Positions 36,301 through 48,078 of a stretch of 64,000 bases of DNA are shown one piece after another. The stretch spans positions 2,181,501 through 2,245,500 of the forward strand of contig WPIO01000026.1 in the NCBI GenBank assembly GCA_009760855.2, given 5' to 3'. The notes beneath the pieces were generated by a model that was given only the letters and a program-made list of their open reading frames with translations, was not told the DNA's origin and did not search any database. This stretch comes from Cristatella mucedo (lineage: Eukaryota > Bryozoa > Phylactolaemata > Cristatellidae). Position 1 is the first letter of the stretch. Each line of letters begins with the position of its first letter. The position numbers and the translations under genes are program-made.

Positions 36301-37650
36301 CATCTCCCTGCAGCAAGTTGTTAAACAAGTCATCATCGAAAATTTCTCAAACCTGAGGACACACAGAACAGCTCTCTTTATTCTCTTCTTCGCCGAGTCG
36401 AGAGAATTTTTCATAGAGGTATGGGAATGCTGGGGAAGTCCGGTCTATGGCTTTCGCGAAGTTCTTCATCAAACCTATTTTGATGTGAAGGGATGGTAGC
36501 AGAGTTTTGAAAGCCTTGACCAGAGCTGGGTCCTTGATATTCTCCTCTCCAACCGCTAAATTTTGTCTGCGAGTCTATTCCTTCCGCAAGTAGGGCGATT
36601 TCCTCTGCTCGGCTATCCCACTCACTTAAGAAACACGTGTACTTTGTAAATCTTAGCTGCAGTCTCGCTGAAAGGGCAAATACTTTCAAATTACCGCAGA
36701 TGTGCAAGCTTTACCTGTTATATTAAAAGGAATTCACTAGCTGATTTAAGTTATCACGTGTCTCTTTCTTATGAATTTGCTACTGGAATAGATTAAATAT
36801 GGTTTCCATTGCCAAAAAAGCGTAGCATTTAGACCAAGTTTCGAAGAGTCTACAAAATTTTCATTCTTGTGGGTCAAGAGTAATTTGTAAGACGTTCATG
36901 AGGCTCTCAATATAGAAACAGAATACCTGATTACTTTCTATTCTGAAGAAAGGCTTAACGTGCTGGTGGCACTTTCAATATAAAGTGATTGTGACACCTG
37001 GTTTGAAAAGATTCCATAGTTAAAGTATCGATCCGACAAATTCTTCTCTCTTCTTGTATAAGCTCAAATCACGAGCCAAGTTATTCAGTTATTCCTATGT
37101 TATTCCTTATGGGTTTGATGATGCACCACAGAGGAGCTTTGGATCCATGCATGTTGAACTCTCAACACTAAAACAGGCCGGCTCACATTTGTCCTCATTT
37201 GTTGAATCAAGATAGTATTCTGCTGGAGAACCTGGAATAGGAAGTTCCTCACTGTGTGGAACTGGTCTCAGTGCAGAAGGAATATTTGGGTAGACTATGC
37301 TTGAATTATTTTACTTTGCTATTCCTCCGGAAAGAGAAGAAACCAAGCAGAAGTAACTGTCATTCATGTGATTGCTTGGCTTACTCTACACCATAGAGAC
37401 TACAAAACAGCATTGATGGTCTTTGGCCATTAAAAACTGTGAATGCTGTCTTGTAAATGTTGCACAGCATATGTGTGGAGCCCCAGGCTGATCGTGTTCG
37501 CCATGCATCCGAAGTAAAGATTATATGCCTTCTTCACTTGAGAAGTGATAGTTTCTTCTGGTTGGCAAGTAGCACTTCCCCACAAATATAGCAAAAATTG
37601 TCCACGTTATTGATGCACTTTCGAGACGTTACTGTTCTGCATTGTCCCTG
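36300..37650 (-). pseudogene. Remnant of a high-copy, probably transposon-borne gene of unknown function
   Basis: Read on minus from about 37640 in shifting frames: NNVDNFCYICGEVLLANQKK, then VKKAYNLYFGC, GAPHICCATF, SNHMNDSYFCLVSSLSGGIA, YPNIPSALRPVPHSEELPIP, ICGNLKVFALSARLQL, TKYTCFLSEWDSR, LPSLHIKIGLMKNFAKAIDR and LFNNLLQG. From memory, these blocks in this order (paired-Cys N-terminus, APHICC, SALRPVPH, LxGDLKVVALLxGxQxGYTKxxCFLCEWDSR, LHIKLGLMKNFVKA) belong to a large family of uncharacterised multi-copy proteins in arthropods, cnidarians and other invertebrates. At least six frameshifts or stops make it dead. The 3' end is cut by the GA minisatellite. Confidence 0.7.
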
Positions 37651-38740
37651 CATGAATAAAATAATAGCAGTTTCATTCAACAGTAGCCTAAACTTTCTAA
37701 CACAAAGTCTGAAATATTTTAAATGCTCAACCTTTCCAACTGGGCTTGATGTTGTCAGCTGACTGCAGCAGCCGCCTGGAAGTAGTATTACATTGTATCA
37801 GAAATATGACGCAACCAACTGCGGGTGATTTATGTATGATGATATTATGCAATGCGATGGGATAATACATTAGTCTAGGCTTATTTAGGATATCATTGCA
37901 GTCCTACTGGATAAATTTAAGAGGTGAAACATAAAAAATGAACTGTATAAAATATTTTCAAAGCGAGTCGATACAAATTACGGTTTAATTCGTGTTCAGC
38001 ACACATATTACAGATTAGAGCCTTTTAAGTCAATGATATTGTTAACGTTGACTAGTGTAATCTACAACCTTCTTATACATTCTGACTTCCACAGACAAAC
38101 CCAAGGCTAAGCCTAGGGAGTTGTGGCTCTTGAGTAGATTAGTCGTCTGAGGGACAATCAAAACACCAACGCAGATGAATTGAGAATGGCTAGCTGAGAA
38201 CATTTTAGAGAACAACCAGAAGCATCGGTAAGAAAGTAGGTGGTCTTGGCAGTAGGGTTCTCTGAGGAGATCTCGTGGTTTTGAAGTGAGGTAGCGTGAA
38301 AACCTGAAAACTGTACCGAGTGTCACGTGGTGATGTCAGTCACGGCAAGTGGGCTTGATACTGAGGGCAACGTTTGAATCCAAGCTCCGCTACAGGTACT
38401 TGCAATTCCTCTTTTAAATCAACCGAACCCCAAAAAATGAATTCAGAAGATAACAACGTGCTCTATAGTTTTATTATTTATATTTATTAATATTCTATTA
38501 TTTCTCAATATCGTGATGACATTGATCTTACAAGGATGTGCAGCCGAATTGCTAGCTGGATTAGCACATGGCCGTCCCAAAATAATGTCAGTGGTTAAAA
38601 AGCCGGAGCACTTTACCATGCAGTTTTGATTATTTGAACCCACGACAGTAACGACCGGTGACGCGATTACAAAAAATAATCAATAGACAATCGTCATTCG
38701 CAATTCCTAAAGCTTTGTTGCTGCAGCGGCTCTGCTTCGG
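37651..38740. other. No gene seen
   Basis: AT-rich, many stops in all frames; ORFs up to 94 codons without recognisable features. Confidence 0.5.
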
Positions 38741-39650
38741 CAAGGAGCGGTTCAGTTTTGCGGGGCAGCCGATCTAGGCTGAGCGCGCCAGCTACGTGTC
38801 GGGAGCACGGAAGTCGCTGCCTCACAGCTCCTCATCCGCCGCACGGCGGCGCTCGTCGTGCTTGGGTCTTGCGAAACTGCAAGGCACTCCACGTGGAAAT
38901 GCCTCATGGGAAAGGCCAGCGTATCGAGCGCCGCCGTGCGCGGGTGGCTCGCTGCAGCAGTTCGCCAGGACAATGTCAGCGGCAGAGCGAAGGCCCGACA
39001 TTGGTTCATTCCTGTCACTATGCCGAGCCGCAACGAAAGCTCGCGGTCACGAGCACTCAGATTCTCGACCGTGCGGCTCGAATGCTCTCATGGCGGTGCG
39101 AGTCGGGTGGAATTCAAGTCGCTAAGTGCGAATGATGTCGCCGCGAGACGGTTTTCGGTCACTCTCCGAGACCGGCCTGTGAACCGTGCGTTTCGCTAAT
39201 GCACCGAAAGCGAGCGGGCGGGCGGGCGGGCGGGCGGGCGGGCGGGCGGGCGGGCGGGCAGGCGGGCAGGCAGGCAGGCAGGCAGGCAGGCAGGCAACCT
39301 TGGGGCCAGCGCCAGCGTAACAGCCGGTTGATGCCTAGCTGCTGGTGGGTGCGAAAGCGCATCTAGGAAAGGGTCGTCAGCGAAGCACGGCCAGGCCACG
39401 CTGTTGTCATGCTCCTCGCTGAAAGCACTCGCTGAGCGCTTTCGGTGGATGCGCTTTGATCTCAGCTTCACAAAACTGCCTTCCCTCGACCGCCCCGATC
39501 CCAGTCCCCGAATTCCTCGCCGATGCCTGACGACGTCCGGCCGCGGAGCCGCAGTGCTCGCATCGTGTGAGGCGTCAGCGCCGACGGGCTGGCGAGCACA
39601 TAGGCACCGCTGCAGCCACCGCTATCAAGGATGCCGTTGTCTAGAGTTAG
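38740..39650. other. GC- and CpG-rich island
   Basis: About 900 bases clearly richer in G+C and CpG than their surroundings, with overlapping ORFs of 85-125 codons on both strands. None has a recognisable domain, and overlapping long ORFs are expected in GC-rich DNA. It could be a promoter or first-exon region of an unseen gene or an old retroelement. It contains the GGGC/GGCA repeat at 39210-39297. Confidence 0.4.
39210..39297 (+). repeat. (GGGC)n then (GGCA)n tetranucleotide repeat
   Basis: About eleven GGGC units followed by about ten GGCA units. The Pro/Ala/Cys-rich ORFs on minus come from this repeat. The + strand has closely spaced G3 runs. Confidence 0.93.
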
Positions 39651-39734
39651 CTGATAATTAAAGATAGATAATAAAAGAGTTTGCCGTCGGATAGATGTCT
39701 TTTCCAATGACTTCGTCGCTGGCCTAGCGTTTTC

Positions 39735-39772
39735 AGTCTCTCTCTCTCTCCCTCTCTCTCTCACTCTCTTGG
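39735..39772 (+). repeat. Short (CT)n microsatellite
   Basis: CTCTCTCTCTCCCTCTCTCT-type run. Confidence 0.85.
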
Positions 39773-40466
39773 TTCCGGCACGCCGCGCTCCTATACGAGC
39801 ACGCTACGTGCCGCGAGCGGCAGGATTACCTCATTGAGCGAAGCCTAGTCTGATTCTGTAGCAATACTAATCGTACTAAGATTTCGCCACTGCCGCTAAC
39901 GCGCCTCTCGGTAACGAGAGCGACAGCGTTCCTATAATCTGCTTTACAATCGTACGCATGCCCGACGGCGGTGCCAAATAGCGAAGGCCTATTAATTAAG
40001 GTGCCGCCTGCGTTTGCTAGTACCCCCATCCGGCTTCCGACTGCTTTGTCTACCATAACTTTGAAGGTCCCGACGTGAGCACGTCTAGTACTCTGGAAAC
40101 TACTGTCGATTCACTAGTAGGCACCTCCACTGGAAAGATAGACCTTGCGAATGTAAAAGCATGTGGCAAAGTGCACTACTTATTTATTTGAAAATAATAG
40201 CAGAAAATAAGTTTCATTTAAATTTCATATTTATAACACGTCAGTTCTGAGGGAACATAAACAGTTTTGAAGTTTCGATTTGCATATACATGGTAGGTGC
40301 AAGCAGGCAAGACCATTAGATGTAGATGAAAAGTGCTTTGAAAAACCCAGAGGCAGATGAGAATGAGAGACTAAAGGAGTGTAAGAAAGTGATCAACATG
40401 CGATGTGAATAATTCAATAAGGTTAGTGTTTTAAATTTTTTTCTATATTTCCAAACTCCAGCATTT

Positions 40467-40890
40467 CGACCTCAATCTGTATCTTGGCACCTTATGGTTG
40501 CAGTAGAAATGTTCACCTGATTTAATATATCTGTGCGTAACTATTAAACTGGGTTATTGACTTCCACGTACGGACAGAACTCGGCCACAAACAGTACTCC
40601 AAAGGTGCTAGTCAACACTAAGGAAATACGGCACACGCTCTTAGCCTTGCAGTCAGCCAAGTAGGAGTGGCACTAGTGCACACAGGTATGCAAACAGTAG
40701 CACCCAGCACCGTAGCAACGAATGGAGCCACGCTGTAAGATAAGATAGGCCATTTTTAAAGCACAGGAAAGTCAACATGAATGTAGTGGAGCATGCGCCC
40801 AGAATCAGCAGTGGCATGCAACAGCTCTCATAAGCGCCTAGAACCCCTCTAAAATGCCATACCCGACGTCTACAACAGCACAACTGTTGC
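40467..40890. repeat. Dispersed block R2, copy 1
   Basis: Matches 58688-59090 along its whole length, for example CTTGGCACCTTATGGTTGCA, GGTTATTGACTTCCACG, CAAACAGTAGC-CCCAGCACC and ACATGAATGTAGTGGAG. Identity looks like about 80-85% by eye, with small indels. Minus-strand reading gives a hydrophobic ORF with ILGACSTTFM, matched by ILGAFSTTFM in copy 2, but frames diverge after about 35 codons. Confidence 0.75.
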
Positions 40891-40924
40891 CTGGTGCCTC
40901 GATCCCAGTCCATAAACTCCTTGC

Positions 40925-41021
40925 CACGGTCATATATAACAGCTGATTAACAGGTTGGCTAGTAAACATTGATAAATATAATTCAAACCAACCAGTTAAT
41001 CAGCTGTTACATATGGCTACA

Positions 41022-41099
<78 letters not shown>

Positions 41100-41104
41100 T
41101 ACAT

Positions 41105-41147
<43 letters not shown>

Positions 41148-41210
41148 ATATACGTGTGTATACATGTAGCCATATCTAACTGCTGATTAACTAGTTGGTT
41201 AGTAAACATT
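40925..41210. repeat. Palindrome-flanked (CA)n(TA)n repeat
   Basis: AACAGCTGATTAACAGGTTG at 40940 is followed by its reverse complement near 40990-41010 (CCAGTTAATCAGCTGTTACA). Next come CACACA to about 41098 and TATATA to about 41142. A third arm is on the far side (CTGCTGATTAACTAGTTGGT, about 41180). The third arm also occurs at about 63000 without the microsatellite. Confidence 0.75.
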
Positions 41211-41468
41211 GATGCAGACCACGCTTACACAGCACCAATAAAACACTGACACTAGTTGAAATATTTAATGGGGCCTATTTGAAGTCGTATGTTTATTTTG
41301 CTCCCTTATTTATCAAAGTGATACTGCTCACAGAGACATGAATAGGGCCGCCAGAATTTAGGAATATATTATGAGACAGTCTATGGCTAGGCAAAATAAA
41401 GCTGTGTCATTGGCAGCGAGGTGCACTCCAATAATTTCCATTGGCATTGAGCTAAGTTTTGCTCTGGG
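41165..41468. repeat. Dispersed block R1, copy 1
   Basis: Shared with 62985-63182 and 63900-64000: GTTGAAATATTTAATGGGGC, AGAGACATGAATAGGGCCGC, then GACAGTCTATGGCTAGG and GAGGTGCACTCCA. Copy 2 is split by about 710 bases of other sequence. Confidence 0.8.
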
Positions 41469-42327
41469 CCAGTGAGCCCAGCAAGAACACTTTCTCGTCA
41501 TGGCTGCTTTTAAAAGCCCGATACCCTGTCCCGTCATCAAATAAACTTCTCCCGTCGACGGATAAGGGCTTGTTAGATTAGAGTGCTAGTCGACATACTC
41601 CGGCCATATGGCCAGATACGGCCTAGTTATTTAGTGTTGAATCCGGCCTAATCGAGTTGTTGAGAATTCTTTCCCCTTTACTTCTGCTGTTTGCAGCTCA
41701 AGCTTAGGCCCGTGGGAATTTTTTTGGAACTGATGACAGACGCTTGCATGCAACTGAAGCGCCTGACCGCTGAGGGATGATGATAATTGTCGACCCATGT
41801 ATTTGTCGTTCGCTTCTGACACTCTCACTTCTTCTGGCCCAGTTTTCCTTCTTGAACTCCTGAAATGGCCTAGCAGTACGAAAAAATTTGGCTGACGACA
41901 AAGTGTTGGCAAGTTCCTCCTTTTCTTCGCCCCTTCTTTCAAAGCTTGCGAAGACATCAAACGTTAGCAAAAAGATACTTACGAAACGAGACGTGCAGGG
42001 CTGAAGAGACTGGCGACCAGAACCTCTAGCAACAACCAATTTCCGGATAAAAGTGAAATTTGCGAGCCCGCAGAACTTGGCATCATCGTGCAGTATGTCC
42101 AATAACATGACATGCACTGCTCGGAACTACCAGCAACTGCAGCGTATGAAACTTAGGCACTCATTAGAACAGTCAGGCTAGACTGATGCGAGACAGTCAA
42201 GCTTTATAGCAAATGATGGTCCCCATGTGGAGCGTTTGCTGCAATTAGCTTAGGCAGGATGATTGCAGTGAGGCTGTTGACTGCACTTCACGTTTTCTCG
42301 AGCGATGTTTGAAGAGCATCGATGACA
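41469..42327. other. No gene seen; downstream flank of gene D
   Basis: ORFs of 109 and 137 codons overlap on minus in different frames and show no recognisable motif. On the gene D strand this is sequence 3' of its poly(A) signal. Confidence 0.45.
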
Positions 42328-42333
42328 TTTATT
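42328..42333 (-). promoter_or_regulatory. Poly(A) signal candidate of gene D (AATAAA on minus)
   Basis: TTTATT on + lies 224 nt beyond the stop of gene D, a distance similar to the signal of gene A. Confidence 0.4.
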
Positions 42334-42556
42334 ATAGAATTGAGTGCAAAGAGAGACAACGTAAATACTATGACTTTTCTAAAAATCGTATTTGTTCACA
42401 GTGCTAGCTCTGGGAGAAGCCGCAATTCGGTGATTAATCCTCTAGCTTGACGTCTTCGATTGGATGATGTTCTGACCACCATGTGTGATGTCAGCAATTC
42501 CGCATACGATTGTCGGCAGCATGGTGGCTGATAAAGAACTGAGTGAACGCCGTCAC

Positions 42557-42597
42557 TCACATCTTGGTGTACAGAAGAAGTGCGTCCGCGAAGGCAG
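42557..42597 (-). CDS. Gene D exon 7
   Basis: Acceptor ACGTTCACAG, then [13 protein letters not shown] and TGA. Third-position changes compared with A and B, with the protein almost unchanged. Confidence 0.72.
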
Positions 42598-42763
42598 CTG
42601 TGAACGTGAGACAAGGATTACCCGACGCCTTCTGAGATCGAAGCCCTCATCAGCACTCGAGGCAGGGGTGCAAGAAACCGGCGGCAGCCGGCCTGCCGGT
42701 TGCAACAATCGGCTAAGCTCCATCGGAGTGAACTCTCTCATCAAGCTACCTTTGCGATCTTAC

Positions 42764-42951
42764 CGTTGATGAAATAATCGTAGGTAGAGCCGCTGGCATA
42801 CGCGAACTGGGGTACCGGCTTGGTGTCGTATGTGCACCACTCAGTGCCCTGGCCGTTCACCGACAGCCACCCGTTGTCGGCTTTGCAGCCGTAATTGTAG
42901 GAATCTCTCACCATCAACTAGTAGCGGCCATACATATTGGATGAGGGCTTG
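42764..42951 (-). CDS. Gene D exon 6 with in-frame TAG
   Basis: Acceptor TGTTTTTGCAG. GKPSSNMYGRY, then TAG, then LMVRDSYNYGCKADNGW, LSVNGQGTEWCTYD and SGSTYDYFIN. 188 nt: one codon more than A and B, in the YN-x-GC loop. Donor G/GTAAGA. Confidence 0.75.
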
Positions 42952-43224
42952 CTGCAAAAACAGGCAACAGCCTCTGACGAAAGTCAGGCTGCTTGCTTCT
43001 GCAAGTGGTAAGTGGTATCATTCGTAGCTCTCAGTTATTTTGCTTTGTGCTAGCTTTATTGGTAACCTCGCGCCTCATATGAATTACTAAATATTTTAAT
43101 CCAGCCTATTCAGTAAACAAAGGATACGCCGAGCTCATTCGTAATGATAGAAGGATTTGAGGTACATTATGCTTCTCCCTTGCTTGCGTGCCAAAAAATA
43201 ACAATACTAGTTAATTTAAAAGCC

Positions 43225-43372
43225 TATTTTGTATAGCAACACAAGAGCCTTGACGGCTATGACCACCACTTGCTGTGGCAATAAAGGATCGCACACCACA
43301 GGATTTGAACCCAAGACCTGGGGGACAAGGTGGGGAAAAGCAACCACCTTATCTAGTGAGCCTTTATGGCTC
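43225..43372 (-). mobile_element. tRNA-derived SINE in intron 5 of gene D
   Basis: On minus: GGCTCACTAGATAAGGTGGT (A-box region), TTGGGTTCAAATCC (near-perfect B box), then the body with 'gcgatcctttattgccaca'. Same family as 35028-35195, with a better preserved B box. Confidence 0.75.
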
Positions 43373-44315
43373 ACTCACCACTGCACACTACTTGCAACTT
43401 TAGTTGTGGACCAGGAGAGGAGAAATGCCGATGAAAAGAGATTTTCACTTCCTTCATTTACATTCGACACTCGGCATTCACTGGGGAAACTAATTTCCAT
43501 CTCCTAAACCTGTGTATGCTGTATGCAAAACGACTTTTGGGTTATCTTTACAGCTTTACCGGTGGTCTGTACATCGGTGCAAGAGTAGTTAAGTCAAGGG
43601 AAAACACTGTGAATCGGCACCCAAATTCAATTCTTTGCTGTGCAAAGTATGAGGCTTATTGTCTCAAAATCACTGTAAATACCATCCACTGTGGAACGGT
43701 GTCCGATCGCTTGAGCATTATGCAAGTCGGAGGTAAATCGCTGCTCACAATCGATTTATGAGCTTTTCTAGCAGGTCGTCTTCTAAGGGTGAAGAGAGTT
43801 CACGAGATACGTCGCTTGCCTACTTTTTCAGACACCATAAAAACATAATGCTAGTTCTTCGAGGTTCAATAAAAGAGCGTATGTTACTTGACAAAACTAT
43901 TTGAGTTTAGCTGATGCCTTACAATTTATAGCGAGCTGAAAATATCAGAAACTCAGTCCAGAGTGCAAAGCCACAGGCTTGTTAGCCACTTAAGCCAACA
44001 ACGTCCAGCAGTAGGTCACCATCTAAGAGAACTTGTTTATTCGCAAGGTCATTGTTGAATTGGCCCTCCAGAAAGGATAATCCATCTAATAAGCCTAAGC
44101 AACCATGTTGCATAGATTTAGCTTAGGTCAGCTTCTAATGTACATCGTTTGTGCATCTGGTTATTGTAGGCGTCAAGTCGCTAGTTATGTTAAGATCTCC
44201 CAGAAACAGGCAAGGCCTGCTGAGTTTTTCTTGCAGCAGTGCCGGCTGAGAGATAGGGCTGACAGCTGTACGAGGTTACTCATCTCGGCCCAAGGCCCTC
44301 ATGCAGGTCACCTAC
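43373..44315. other. Intron 5 of gene D, remainder; nothing recognised
   Basis: No ORF above about 82 codons and no homology noticed to intron 5 of A or B except near the exon borders. Confidence 0.45.
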
Positions 44316-44479
44316 CCCATGCCCATGTACCAGAGAGGCACAGACGCTGCTGAGAGATCGCTCCAGCTGCTGGAGGCAATCTTCGACTGCATGAAGAACG
44401 TGGTCGCACTATCGGCACCAGTCGTCGAGAAGTTCACGTACTTCATAGTCACACCGGCTGTTGCCAGAACGAGTGAGAC
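44316..44479 (-). CDS. Gene D exon 5
   Basis: [20 protein letters not shown], then [20 protein letters not shown]. 164 nt, donor GG/GTAGGT. Confidence 0.78.
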
Positions 44480-44667
44480 CTGGAACAATACAAAGCCATG
44501 CTTGGGAATCGAGACGAAAGCCATTAAAGTGGGTCACGTCGCTGCTGCCACGATACGACTGATTCTACCGCTAGCTTTGCCGTCACCTCTGAAAGCCTAC
44601 ACAGTGAGAATCTCACCACCTGCTGCAGCGACCGCAGCAGCAGCAGCTGCTTCATTGACTCAGGCAC

Positions 44668-44846
44668 CTGCATGATGGGAAAACTTGACCACCTGTCCAC
44701 AATTCCGTTCTTGAAGGTAAAAGCGCACGCCGCGTCTTTCGCCATCTCTACGACACTTGCCGTTTTGTTGCTGGGGTTGACAAGCAGAGCATTCGAGGCG
44801 TTCACCCCAATGCCCTTGCTGATCTTGTAGAGCAGCTTCCAGCCGT
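44668..44846 (-). CDS. Gene D exon 4
   Basis: Acceptor TTTGTCCGTAG, then [20 protein letters not shown] and [13 protein letters not shown]. 179 nt. Because exon 3 of D ends in A rather than G, the junction codon is AAC (Asn) instead of GAC (Asp). Confidence 0.78.
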
Positions 44847-44979
44847 CTACGGACAAAGATGGGGCTATGAGTAGCTGCAGATTAGCGATGGATTCCTCTA
44901 TTGAGCTCGTTTTAGAAGGAGGGCAAACGAGGTCAAATAGCTGCAGGATTGTGATACCGAGGGAGGGCGGTTTGTTTGT

Positions 44980-46318
<1,339 letters not shown>

Positions 46319-46378
46319 TATTTATATCTTTATCTATCTCTCTGCTCTTTTAGTATGAAATTTGCTCTTCGTTCTTAC

Positions 46379-46660
46379 TAGTTCGTGGTGCATAGTAGCT
46401 CGTCCAGTAGCCGTCATTTCTTGACAATGTCGTCCACGTGCCATAAAAGTCTACATCGTACACATTGCACTTGAGCAGCTGTGAGTGGTAGGCAAACAGG
46501 CGACAGACGGCCGTCAGGGCCCTGCACAGGCTGTAGCAGTGGGCCTCGCTGGGAACCGCTTGCAATTGGTAGCTCGTGTAACTCTCTTTGCTGCCCGGCT
46601 GCACAAGCAAGCCAGTGACTGCCTGGATGCTGGCCGGTACGCTGCTACCAAAGACGTCAA
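46379..46660 (-). CDS. Gene D exon 3: PAN module 2
   Basis: Acceptor TACATTGCAG, then [37 protein letters not shown] and [13 protein letters not shown]. 282 nt; all four core cysteines kept; donor A/GTAAGA. Confidence 0.78.
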
Positions 46661-47097
46661 CTGCAATGTAAGGAAGACGGGCATTTCAAAAACCTTTGGG
46701 CTGCCTCGAATGGCAAGCAGAGTGAATGAGCCTTTTGAAGTATAATGTACAGTATTATTGTGATAAATATGTGTCAAGTCTGAAGTCTCATTCATTTTGC
46801 CCAAATCTATCGGATATAAATTTTAAACAGATTTTGGGCCATATTTACATGACTTACCTAGTTTAGTTTAGGGGGACCAATTAAAACCTATACAAAATGG
46901 AACTTAATCAACTGTTCGAATCAATTTTACGTCGGCATTCCCACTGATCTTGCCTGAAGCATTAACCCAACACTGCCAGGATTAAGAAATGTATTCCCTT
47001 CCATCATGGCTCTATCAAAATTGCTATCGTAATTGCGATCTTTAATACACCCAGGAATGAATGAATCTGCTAAAGCTCAGTGATCAGCAAGTATGAA

Positions 47098-47165
47098 GCA
47101 CTTAAAGAGAGACTAAGTTCTCTGAGGACGCTTTATCTTGTGTTATTATTCTTATTGCACGCAGC
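47098..47165 (+). mobile_element. LINE/SINE 3' tail remnant
   Basis: AGAGACTAAGTTCTCTGAGG with 'acgctttatcttgtgttattatt'. Only the tail remains. Confidence 0.55.
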
Positions 47166-47995
47166 TCATGCAATTTTGCTGCACCATTGTCAGTTGACGT
47201 GAACGCCTTTGCTCCAGAATTATTGCAGGAGCTCCTAATGTGACGACCCGTAGCTAGATCGATACAGCTCCGTGTGTTTTCTGGCAATGAATGAATTTAG
47301 AAAAAAATGCTCTTTTCGGATTCATTTTTATCGTTTGAACTGATACTGTCGCGAAGCAGCAGATCAGCAGTTCTCTGGCTAAAAAAACAGCTTATGAGGC
47401 ACGTCAAGTCAGCTTTGCGGAACATTCTTTTGAAGCTAAATATTTACATTCTGTCACTGAATTTTTGCACAGGATTAAGGATGCGAGTCTTCTTTGGCAG
47501 GCAACGCTTGCTACTCACAAGCTTAGATGGTATGCGAGCATGGCCGATAGGGTTGAGTTTCGACTGGTGCGGAAAAAAGTAGGCAGACTCTTAGCGAGCA
47601 GCTGCAGAAATTTGTGAAGGACGCCGAGTGTGAGTGCTGTCGTCGCTAGTAAGTCTCGTTTGAAAAGTTATGATGCAGGCTAAACAGTTGAGGCTACTGC
47701 CACCACCAATAGATCGTGCAAGTGAATTTCATTCTCCCCCTGACACAAACCGAGTGTAGGTAAAAGTTCAAAATCGCTCGCTCAGCTGGCGCGTTGTTTG
47801 CTTTCCCACGTGATCTGGTAATTAATTGATGACATCCATTGGTCAGCAACGTATAATTGCTGTTTGTACTAGAGCTTCTAAGCAAGTGAGAGTGTCAAAA
47901 GCAAGGTGCAGCAGTGTTTCGAGTGACCGCCGTGCAGTGCGTCGAATGACCACCGTACACGGCTGTCACTCTCGAACGAGATACTCAGCAAATTT

Positions 47996-48078
47996 AAAGC
48001 CCCTAAACAGAGATTGAGCTCTCTGAGGGCACTTTATCAAATGTAATATTATTATTATTGTTGTTACTATTAATTTAG
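47996..48078 (+). mobile_element. LINE/SINE 3' tail remnant
   Basis: AGAGATTGAGCTCTCTGAGG, 'gcactttatcaaatgtaa', then (ATT)n. Confidence 0.65.

Noticed and set aside
35890-36414. Overlapping SRLSSLVSRL-type ORFs on minus
   Set aside because: Translation of the GA-rich minisatellite in three frames.
39159-39471. Pro/Ala/Cys-rich minus ORFs
   Set aside because: Produced by GGGC/GGCA repeats.
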